64,000 bases of DNA from Adhaeribacter arboris (lineage in GTDB: Bacteria; Bacteroidota; Bacteroidia; Cytophagales; Hymenobacteraceae): contig NZ_PYFT01000001.1 of the NCBI RefSeq assembly GCF_003023845.1, positions 2,666,001 to 2,730,000 on the forward strand. Reading direction: 5' to 3'. The notes under the pieces are model-generated. The model did not search any database. It was not told the DNA's origin and saw nothing but the letters and a program-made list of their open reading frames with translations. A program made the translations under genes and the position numbers. This document shows, in pieces, positions 28,781 to 36,752 of this stretch. The first letter of the stretch is position 1, and the number at the start of each line of letters is the position of its first letter.

Positions 28781-29447
28781 CGATAATACGTTTGTAGTAT
28801 TTGATCTTGACGATACCATTTATCAAGAAATTGATTTCTTAAAATCGGCGTATCGCCATATTGCAGGTTTGCTGCAACCTGCTTTAAAGAAGGATTTGTT
28901 TGATGAGATGTGGGTGCGCTTTCATAATAAAGAAAACGTTTTCGAATGGCTTATAACCGAACATGCTTCTGAATTACCTGATATTACTACTTCATTCCTA
29001 TTAAATGAGTATCGTTCTCATTTGCCAAAGATCACCTTATCTGAAGATGTAATTGAGTTCCTGAGTTATTTAAAAGAAGCCAAAATTTTGTGTGGTCTTA
29101 TTACTGACGGTCGTAGTATCACTCAACGCAACAAGTTAAAAGCATTAGGCATAGAAGCTTTTTTTGCAAATATTATAATTTCGGAAGAGTTTGGGTCGGA
29201 GAAGCCTAATGAACGTAATTTCTTATTCTTTGAACAAAAGTACCCAGGTAAAGAATTTTATTACATAGGCGATAATACCGCAAAGGATTTTATTGTACCA
29301 GCAAAATTAGGATGGTATACGGTTTGTTTAAAAAGTAAAGGCCAAAATATTCATCCTCAGGATTTAAGTAGGAAACCTATACCAACAAAAATAATTAATT
29401 CTTTTAAAGAATTAATGCCAATAGTTGTCAAGGAATCATCTATTTAG
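28770..29447 (+). CDS. HAD-family phosphatase
   Basis: Cytosolic HAD-superfamily hydrolase of 225 residues, probably a phosphatase of a small metabolite. The motifs are complete: motif I VFDLDDTIY (nucleophile D12, acid/base D14), motif II LITDGRS, motif III Lys in SEKPNERNF and motif IV YIGDNTAKDF. The cap is the helical C1 type. It overlaps the ATP-grasp gene by 11 bases, so the two are almost certainly expressed as a pair. It could remove a phosphate from a precursor or product of the ligase reaction. Confidence 0.88.
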   Translation: MRFSDNTFVVFDLDDTIYQEIDFLKSAYRHIAGLLQPALKKDLFDEMWVRFHNKENVFEWLITEHASELPDITTSFLLNEYRSHLPKITLSEDVIEFLSYLKEAKILCGLITDGRSITQRNKLKALGIEAFFANIIISEEFGSEKPNERNFLFFEQKYPGKEFYYIGDNTAKDFIVPAKLGWYTVCLKSKGQNIHPQDLSRKPIPTKIINSFKELMPIVVKESSI

Positions 29448-29596
29448 ATTTTATGCTTATAAATTTATTTCAGTAAAATAACTTAACTATTAAAAGTAGA
29501 AACATTTCACAAAAATCAGTCTTTTGAATTTTAGTAAAGATCTCTACTATTTTCTAATAACTGTAATCCAGATATTTATATATTATTAAATATAAT

Positions 29597-29624
29597 CTCA
29601 AAAATATGAACTCAAAAATATGGC
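29597..29624. repeat. 14-bp tandem duplication over a start codon
   Basis: CTCAAAAATATG occurs twice head to tail (29597-29610 and 29611-29624, differing only in the last two bases), giving two ATG triplets. Only the first is in frame with the aminotransferase. Confidence 0.85.
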
Positions 29625-30754
29625 TTTCCTCACCTCACATGGGTGCAAGCGAGTTTAACTACGTTAAAGAAGCTTTTGACACCAATTGGATTGCACCATT
29701 AGGACCACATGTAGATGGTTTTGAGAAAAACCTAGAAGACTTTTTAGGCCACAACACATATGTTGCCGCCTTAAGCTCAGGAACAGCTGCTTTACATTTA
29801 GCCTTAATTATATTAGGTGTAAAAGCCGGTGATGAAGTAATATGTCAATCTATGACATTTTCAGCTTCTGCAAACCCTATCGCTTACCAAGGAGCCACAC
29901 CGGTATTTGTTGATAGTGAAGAACAAAGCTGGAACATGTCGCCCGAATTTTTAGAAATAGCTATTCAGGATCGACTAAAAAATGGCAAAAAACCAAAAGC
30001 CATAATTGTAGTGCATTTATATGGAATGCCTGCCAATATGACTCGTATAATGGAAATTGCTAATAAATACAATATTCCCGTAGTAGAAGACGCCGCAGAA
30101 GCCCTTGGTTCCTCTTATAAAAACCAACCCTTGGGTACATTTGGGGCTATGAGCATATTATCATTTAATGGCAATAAAATTATTACTACTTCAGGTGGAG
30201 GTGCTTTAGTCTCAGCTAATCAAGATTGGATTAAGAAAGCCCGCTTTCTTGCTACCCAAGCACGCGATGTTGCCCCTCATTACCAACACTCTCATATAGG
30301 TTATAATTACCGAATGAGCAATATATGCGCTGGAATTGGACGAGGCCAGATGGAAGTTTTATTGGATCGGGTAAAGCAACGCCGTTACAATTTTGAGTAC
30401 TATAAAAATGCATTAGCATCTATCCCGGAGATAAAGTTTATGGAAGAGCCATCAACAGGTTATTATTCTAATAGATGGTTAAGCACGATTTTAATTGATA
30501 ATACAAGTAACAAAAGTATAGATCGGGAACAATTGCGCTTATCTCTAGAGAAAGATAACATTGAATCGCGCCCACTTTGGAAACCTATGCATTTACAACC
30601 TGTATTTGCTAATACTCCTTTTTATGGAGATGGCACAAGCGAACATTTATTTCATCAAGGACTTTGCCTTCCATCGGGTTCAAATTTAACGATAGGAGAT
30701 TTAAATAGAGTTATAGAACAAGTTGTAAATACTTTTGCGGCTGTACAAGTGTAA
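29606..30754 (+). CDS. DegT/DnrJ/EryC1-family sugar aminotransferase (PglE-like)
   Basis: PLP-dependent aminotransferase of 382 residues that converts a 4-keto nucleotide sugar to the 4-amino sugar. It has the PLP lysine K191 in SFNGNKIITTSGGGAL, the Asp of VVEDAAEALGSSY, and the N-terminal LSSPHMGASEFNYVKEAF with NWIAPLGPHVDGFE seen in PglE/LegC-type enzymes. With the PglF-like dehydratase encoded further down it should make UDP-4-amino-4,6-dideoxy-GlcNAc. The 158-base gap after the HAD gene and a hairpin after its stop mark a possible transcript end. Confidence 0.92.
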   Translation: MNSKIWLSSPHMGASEFNYVKEAFDTNWIAPLGPHVDGFEKNLEDFLGHNTYVAALSSGTAALHLALIILGVKAGDEVICQSMTFSASANPIAYQGATPVFVDSEEQSWNMSPEFLEIAIQDRLKNGKKPKAIIVVHLYGMPANMTRIMEIANKYNIPVVEDAAEALGSSYKNQPLGTFGAMSILSFNGNKIITTSGGGALVSANQDWIKKARFLATQARDVAPHYQHSHIGYNYRMSNICAGIGRGQMEVLLDRVKQRRYNFEYYKNALASIPEIKFMEEPSTGYYSNRWLSTILIDNTSNKSIDREQLRLSLEKDNIESRPLWKPMHLQPVFANTPFYGDGTSEHLFHQGLCLPSGSNLTIGDLNRVIEQVVNTFAAVQV

Positions 30755-31706
30755 GTGATTTTATAATATAAATTGAGTAGCATGAATTTATCTTGACAAC
30801 ATTCATGCTACTCAATTTACAACTTGTTTAAAGTTCGATTTACTTACCTCCTTCTCTTTTTATTCTTCAAGTTATTCAACATTAGTAGTGTTTTGTTAGC
30901 TACTAATCCTTTTAAGAAATAACTATTCTTGAAAACACCACTCATTAAAACAAAATACTTGCTAGCTCCTCTATATTCTACAAGTATTTACTATATTAAA
31001 ATAAATTATTAATATATAGATAAAATAATATTTTATTGTCATTTTTTTCTACATTGGCGTAATTATTGTAACTCTAACTATAATATATAAGAATACCTTT
31101 ATTTTGTAGGAATCATGGTTAAAGGCGTAAAATTGAAATTTTAATTATAAATAACAGAAAATGTTAATAAATTAACATTTTTTTAACTTATTTTGCGCTA
31201 GTAAATACTTAACTGTATCCACTGTTAGTGCTAGAATGAATTATATAATTTATAAATTTTGTACACGAATAAAATAAAATATTAATCTATTTAAATATTT
31301 GAAAATATTTAGTACTTTCGGTTAATGGTTAGTTTTTTTGAATTAAATAATAAAAAAAAATATTGTCAACAAATTTCATTTTTTATTGTATATACATATT
31401 ATAATTAGACATTGTGCAGCTTATTAATAATTTGATTACAAATATTATTTGCATTGCAGCATTTACTTTGTTTATTTTATAAAAATTTCTTGTTAATTAC
31501 TTATTTAATATATAGTAAATAATTCTATAAACCTTTATTTAAATAATTAGTAAAAGACTTTACCAAAATACCAGAAGCACAAAAAATCACAACCTCTTTA
31601 GATTACCTGAGTCTGTGATAAGCTTTAAAACTATTTAGCATTATTTTATCTAATAAACATTATTCGTTAACAACATTAGAACTACGAATTAAAATTACTT
31701 TGCGTC
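30755..31706. other. 952-base AT-rich gap
   Basis: It begins with a perfect hairpin (30771-30817) and is otherwise very AT-rich, with no credible coding frame or known RNA motif. It presumably carries the promoter of the PglF-like gene. Confidence 0.5.
30771..30817 (+). terminator. Hairpin after the aminotransferase gene
   Basis: A perfect 17-bp stem (30771-30787 with 30801-30817) and a 13-base loop, 17 bases past the stop codon. The stem is strong but the T-tract after it is weak. Confidence 0.7.
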
Positions 31707-33692
31707 ATGAAAAAATTTATACTTGCTAATTCAATACCACGATGGGTCATTTTATTGATCGATCAGGTTATTACAAGCTGGTCATTTGTATTAGCATTCT
31801 TTGTAATAACTCAATTTGAATTTTCAAATATATTAAGAGGACATTTCTTTATATATACAGGTTTGTATTGTATTATCTCTTTAAGCGTGTTTTTTCTGAT
31901 GCGTATTCACACGGGGGTAATTCGATATTCAAATACCCAAGATATTGTCAGGATTTTTTCAGCAGTGCTGGCAACTAGCTTTATCTACATTTTAGTGTTA
32001 AGCACAGTAGTTATTCCGGTTTATCACATTAACACGGTAAACATCTTTATAGTACTACTCATTAACTTTTTTATTTCCTCTTCTTTATTAATTATGCTAA
32101 GAATAGGAGCTAAAAGTTTCTTTCAATTCATTAAGAGAAGCACTTCAACCGAAAAGGAGACTGTTTTAATTTTTGGTTCAGATACTCACTCTATGCTGAT
32201 AAAGAAGGCTTTAGAAAATAGTAGCTCAAGCAGATTTGTAATAGCTGGCTTTATTGACGACAACTATCAAAATGTTAATAAATATATTCAACAGAAAAAG
32301 GTTTACTCTGCTAAGAATATAGAACAACTTCGTTTAAAGCTTAAGGTTGATAAGATAGTAGTAATGAGCGAAGACTTAAAGACCGAGGGCAGAAAGAAAA
32401 TTGTTGAGAAGTGTTTAGAAATTGGTTTAAAAGTACTTACAGTTCCGCCAACTGAACAATGGATTTCTGGCAAGTTACGCATTAATCAGATTCAAGACCT
32501 TAAAATTGAAGATTTACTACAGCGTGATCCTATTATTATTCAAAGCGATAACATCTCAAGAGAAATAACGGGCAAACGGGTCTTAGTTACAGGTGGTGCA
32601 GGCTCTATTGGTTCAGAAATTGTCAGACAAGTTTTAACTTTCGATCCAGCCATGGTAATTATTTGCGACCAAGCTGAATCGCCACTACATGAATTGCAAC
32701 TTGAAGTAGAGGAAGCCTATCCGAATGCTAATATAAAGATATATATAGCAAATATTCAGAATTACAATCGGATGTACTCTCTTTTCGAAGAGTTTAGCCC
32801 TGAGATAGTTTTCCATGCTGCTGCCTACAAACATGTGCCAATGATGGAGAATAATCCTTCAGAAGCTATTATAACCAATATATTAGGTACTAAGACTCTG
32901 GCTGACCTATCTATTGCTTTTGATGTAGAAAAGTTTGTAATGATTTCAACGGATAAAGCAGTTAATCCGACGAATATTATGGGAGCTTCAAAACGTATTG
33001 CAGAAATTTATATTCAATCATTGAATAACATAAATGTTCAATCACTTAATAATATTAATTACATAAGCTCCCGCTTAAATGATTTAACACATTCTAAAAC
33101 AAAGTTTGTAACTACCCGGTTTGGCAATGTATTAGGTTCCAATGGATCTGTAATACCCCGTTTTAGAGCACAAATTGAGAAAGGAGTACCTCTTACGGTT
33201 ACACATCCAGAAATTACCCGTTATTTCATGACTATTCCTGAAGCAGTGCAGCTGGTATTAGAGGCCGGTAGCATGGGTAAAGGTGGCGAAATATTCCTTT
33301 TCGACATGGGGGAACCAGTTAAAATTGCAGACCTAGCCAGAAAAATGATCAAGCTAGCAGGTCTAATTCCAGATGTAGATATTAAGATCGTGTATACCGG
33401 TTTACGGCCCGGCGAAAAACTTTATGAAGAATTACTTAATAAAGAAGAGGAGTCAATCCCAACGCACCACGATAAAATAAAAATCTCTAAGGTTAGAACT
33501 TATTTATACGATAAGGTAGCTAGTGATATTAAAGATTTGCTTACTTTGGTTCAAAAAGAAAATGATGATTACGAAATCGTTAAGAAAATGAAAGATATTG
33601 TACCTGAGTTTTTAAGTAAAAATTCTAAATACGAAGAGTTGGACTACGGAACTTCTAATAGCAATTCTGTTTTAATTCAACAAGCTAGTTAA
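31707..33692 (+). CDS. PglF/CapD-type nucleotide-sugar 4,6-dehydratase
   Basis: Inner-membrane enzyme of 661 residues, probably UDP-GlcNAc 4,6-dehydratase. The N-terminus has four transmembrane helices (about 12-130), then a CoA-binding-like Rossmann domain (about 145-270), then the catalytic SDR domain with GGAGSIG (296-302), AAYKHVPMMENNP and ISTDKAVNPTNIMGASK. The catalytic Tyr is replaced by Met (M425, with K429), as in PglF/FlaA1/WbpM. Compared with the usual family there is an extra segment of about 20 residues between AEIYIQSL and TKFVTTRFGNVLGSNGS, made by an 8-codon duplication. It feeds the PglE-like aminotransferase. Confidence 0.93.
   Translation: MKKFILANSIPRWVILLIDQVITSWSFVLAFFVITQFEFSNILRGHFFIYTGLYCIISLSVFFLMRIHTGVIRYSNTQDIVRIFSAVLATSFIYILVLSTVVIPVYHINTVNIFIVLLINFFISSSLLIMLRIGAKSFFQFIKRSTSTEKETVLIFGSDTHSMLIKKALENSSSSRFVIAGFIDDNYQNVNKYIQQKKVYSAKNIEQLRLKLKVDKIVVMSEDLKTEGRKKIVEKCLEIGLKVLTVPPTEQWISGKLRINQIQDLKIEDLLQRDPIIIQSDNISREITGKRVLVTGGAGSIGSEIVRQVLTFDPAMVIICDQAESPLHELQLEVEEAYPNANIKIYIANIQNYNRMYSLFEEFSPEIVFHAAAYKHVPMMENNPSEAIITNILGTKTLADLSIAFDVEKFVMISTDKAVNPTNIMGASKRIAEIYIQSLNNINVQSLNNINYISSRLNDLTHSKTKFVTTRFGNVLGSNGSVIPRFRAQIEKGVPLTVTHPEITRYFMTIPEAVQLVLEAGSMGKGGEIFLFDMGEPVKIADLARKMIKLAGLIPDVDIKIVYTGLRPGEKLYEELLNKEEESIPTHHDKIKISKVRTYLYDKVASDIKDLLTLVQKENDDYEIVKKMKDIVPEFLSKNSKYEELDYGTSNSNSVLIQQAS
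33013..33060 (+). repeat. In-frame 24-bp tandem duplication inside the PglF-like gene
   Basis: Two head-to-tail 24-base units encode IQSLNNIN and VQSLNNIN. The reading frame is kept and the family does not normally have this insert. Confidence 0.85.
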
Positions 33693-33781
33693 AAAATGTT
33701 TAGTTTATATAAAACAAAGGAATAACACTAGTTGAAGGGGAGATAAAACAAAGGCCACCCTGAAGATATACTGCTACTATA

Positions 33782-33833
33782 TTATAAAACAAAAAAGGAA
33801 CGGCTAGTGAGTCGTTCCTTTTTTGTTTTATAA
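33782..33833. terminator. Strong bidirectional terminator closing the polysaccharide locus
   Basis: A perfect 21-bp stem with a GGAACG core and long A/T outer arms (33782-33802 with 33813-33833) around a 10-base loop, with T-rich sequence after it on both strands. Confidence 0.9.
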
Positions 33834-33884
33834 GGTACTGCAATCCGGAGCTTAGATACACACGTAACTACATATTAGTATATT

Positions 33885-33916
33885 ATTTTTACAGATAAAG
33901 ATTTTTACAGATAAAG
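33885..33916. repeat. Perfect 16-bp tandem duplication
   Basis: ATTTTTACAGATAAAG occurs twice head to tail without mismatch. Confidence 0.95.
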
Positions 33917-34113
33917 CTTTATAAAATTGATAGTAAGTTCGCTTGCTAGTTTGAATCCAGATTAGTGCTTTGAACCATCCGAAAAGATTTAAAAATAATC
34001 CTCCACAAATTAAGAGTTCTTGAATAAAGATATAAGTAGTATGAGTAAACCTAATGCAAACCGCTTTACTACTGATTCATTTATCAGAAGCCTAGAGAAG
34101 TAACAAATTACTT

Positions 34114-36339
34114 ATGCTAATACGAACTACTACTTTTCATTCCGGATATGTTTTATTAAAAGCTAAGTATTACCTATGTTTTGCTTTAAGTTTAGGAATT
34201 TTCTTTCCAGGATTTGCTAATAAGCGGTACAATAGAGAAAATTCTCGAGATATATCTAGTTTCTATCCACCCTTATTTATTGGTATTTCAGAAAATCTGC
34301 TTATTTGTAAGCAGCAATGGCATTTTGAGAATTTTAATTTTGCTACCGCACCGAGTTTTGTTCAAAGTTATTCTTTAAGCATTTCAGAAAATACCGCTAT
34401 TGGTACAAACGCAGATACTCTAACTGCCTCTGATCCTGATGGTGATAGGTTAATTTATTCTATTGAAAAAGGTAATACAATTAGTGCATTTTCTCTGGAC
34501 AGTGTAACCGGAGTATTAAAAATTGCTAAATACCTTCATTACCATACGCAAAATCAATATTCTTTAACCATAAAAGTAACCGATGTTACTGGACTTTCCG
34601 CTGAAACTACCGTGACTGTTATGGTCGAACCTTCCAATCCAGTTCCTATTTTATCATCGTTTATCTGGGAAACGGTGGCTAGCCAGCCGTACGTAGTAAA
34701 CGAAGCCCAAGGCGAAGTCGTAAATAATAAGTTATATACTTTTGGCGGTTTCGATAGTCAGAAAACTGGTTTTACTCCTACCAACCGCGCCTATGTTTAT
34801 GACCCTGGTTTAAATAAATGGACATCTCTGACTCCCTTACCGCCTATGAATGGTACCAGTCATGGTGGTGTAACCCACGCAGGTATAACCACTGACGGTA
34901 CTGATATTTATTTCGCGGGAGGCTATACCTCTAACATGGCCGGAACCGGACAAATATTTGGGACTAATGAGGTTTGGAAATATACAGTAGCAGAAAACCG
35001 TTACGAACGTTTGCCGGATTTACCCATTATAGTTGCCGCCGGTCAATTAGAATACGTTAACGGGCATCTCCACCATATTGGAGGCACCAACCAGAAACGC
35101 ACAGAAGATTTAGGTAACCATTATGTCTTAAACCTGGATGATGTAACTGCCGGCTGGAAAACACTTGCTCCATTACCGAAACCCAGGCAGCATGCCGGTT
35201 CAGCCGTATACGAGGGTGAAATTTACTATATAGGTGGGCAAACCGGGCACGACAAAAATTTAATTACCAAAAAAGATGTACACGTCTACGATCCAGCGAC
35301 AAATGTATGGACAAGTAAAGCCGACTTGCCCGTACCAGCCGGAAGTTCGGGCCGGGGACATATTAGTTCAACGGTGATAGTTGCAGGAAATCAAATTTTA
35401 GTTTTAGCCGGAGAAACAGTTCATAGTAGTGGTCAAACCAACTTAGTATCTGCTTATAATCCAGACACCAATACTTGGGGTAACCTAGCTCCTTTGCCGC
35501 AAGCTCGCTTCTCGGGAATAGCTGCTTTGTTAAATAATGCTATTTTCTACACGGGTGGTTCCCAGACCAATACTACCTTCAAAAGTTCTCCCGTTTTACC
35601 ACCCTCCCAAAATCTCATTACTAATCTTAAGAGTGATTTAAAAGGAGTATACAGCTTAGGTGTATTAGTGGTGGGTGCTACTTTTTACACCGATCGGACT
35701 TATCAAGTAAAAACTTTACCTACAAATTTAAATAATTCTCTTTTTATTAAAACGCCCAATAGCGATAAAAATCTAACCGGAATGGAGGTCTTTTCATTTG
35801 AGCTAAGTAAAGGCGCAACATTATATATTGCCTACGATGCACGAGCTACCGTGCTACCAGCTTGGTTGAACGAATGGCAAAATTTAACAGCTACACTTAC
35901 TAGCACTGACCCTATATATGGCACCTACCAGTTATACAGCAAAACTTTTCCGGCCGGGAAAGTAACTTTATCTGGTAATAAGGCATTACCTGCGGCTGGA
36001 GTTCTTTCTAATTATTTCGTTATAATAGTTCCTAATAATACCACCGGCATTGAACCTGAATTAGAAAAGGCAGAAATAAAACTGAAAATTTTTCCAAACC
36101 CTGGGTTACCTGGAAGTAATATTAAGATAATCGTATCTGGTTTAACTTTAAAAGTACCCGTTACTGCAACTCTACACGATATAGTTGGGCGCAAAGTATA
36201 CAGTAAACAGGTAAAACCAAACCAAAAGGGCATCGTGCTGGTTGACTTAACTCCTTTTCCTCAATTAGCGAAGGGTACATATGTAGTTACTGTTAATGGA
36301 CCATCAGGAAAAGCGCAAGCCAGACTCCTTATTCAATAA
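34114..36339 (+). CDS. T9SS cargo: cadherin-like plus kelch-repeat surface protein
   Basis: Secreted or surface protein of 741 residues. It has an N-terminal hydrophobic signal region (about 18-36), a cadherin-like domain (about 85-175, SISENTAIGTNADTL, ASDPDGDRLIYSI, FSLDSVTGVLKI), then kelch repeats (about 180-490) with recurring YTFGGF, WTSLTPLPP, YYIGGQTG and NTWGNLAPLPQARF. A type-A T9SS sorting domain closes it (about 655-741, LKIFPNPGLPGS to GTYVVTVNGPSGKAQARLLI). T9SS exports such proteins across the outer membrane and usually anchors them to the cell surface. The beta-propeller suggests carbohydrate or protein binding; an enzymatic role (galactose-oxidase-like) is not supported by visible catalytic residues. 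Confidence 0.88.
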   Translation: MLIRTTTFHSGYVLLKAKYYLCFALSLGIFFPGFANKRYNRENSRDISSFYPPLFIGISENLLICKQQWHFENFNFATAPSFVQSYSLSISENTAIGTNADTLTASDPDGDRLIYSIEKGNTISAFSLDSVTGVLKIAKYLHYHTQNQYSLTIKVTDVTGLSAETTVTVMVEPSNPVPILSSFIWETVASQPYVVNEAQGEVVNNKLYTFGGFDSQKTGFTPTNRAYVYDPGLNKWTSLTPLPPMNGTSHGGVTHAGITTDGTDIYFAGGYTSNMAGTGQIFGTNEVWKYTVAENRYERLPDLPIIVAAGQLEYVNGHLHHIGGTNQKRTEDLGNHYVLNLDDVTAGWKTLAPLPKPRQHAGSAVYEGEIYYIGGQTGHDKNLITKKDVHVYDPATNVWTSKADLPVPAGSSGRGHISSTVIVAGNQILVLAGETVHSSGQTNLVSAYNPDTNTWGNLAPLPQARFSGIAALLNNAIFYTGGSQTNTTFKSSPVLPPSQNLITNLKSDLKGVYSLGVLVVGATFYTDRTYQVKTLPTNLNNSLFIKTPNSDKNLTGMEVFSFELSKGATLYIAYDARATVLPAWLNEWQNLTATLTSTDPIYGTYQLYSKTFPAGKVTLSGNKALPAAGVLSNYFVIIVPNNTTGIEPELEKAEIKLKIFPNPGLPGSNIKIIVSGLTLKVPVTATLHDIVGRKVYSKQVKPNQKGIVLVDLTPFPQLAKGTYVVTVNGPSGKAQARLLIQ

Positions 36340-36752
36340 ACTATTTAATTTTACTTCGTTCTTTACAATAATTATAAAAAATATTTATAATTATTACCTA
36401 ATTACTATGTTTATGTAGAAATGGTATAATAATTGAAAGAATTCTTTATTAACTTCTCAAAAGATAATCTAATTATAGTGATTTTAGATATCCATTAACT
36501 AGTAATAGTTAGATTTTTATTATATTATCTTGAACAAAAGCAGAATTTTAGCAAGTACATATAAGGTTTTCACGAGTTTATTTGTAACTTTAACTAATAT
36601 TTAGCCGTTAATCTAGATGGTCTATTGTAACTCTTGCTCTTCCATTATAGTTTTATCTTTTAAATAATACTTTATTTAAAAAAACAACCTTAATTTATTC
36701 TATTTCTACTCTTATATTCAATTCAGCATACCGATTACAAATTTTTGCCTTT
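36340..36752. other. 413-base AT-rich gap, nothing recognised
   Basis: Lies between two T9SS cargo genes on the same strand; no clear terminator, promoter motif or short gene is seen. Confidence 0.45.

Larger units (their letters stand above)
33693..34113. other. 421-base gap with terminator and tandem repeat
   Basis: It holds a strong terminator (33782-33833) and a perfect 16-bp tandem duplication (33885-33916), but no credible coding frame. It separates the polysaccharide locus from the T9SS cargo genes. Confidence 0.6.

Noticed and set aside
33935-33965. TTTGAATCC resembling a tRNA T-loop
   Set aside because: No acceptor stem, D-arm or anticodon arm can be folded around it.
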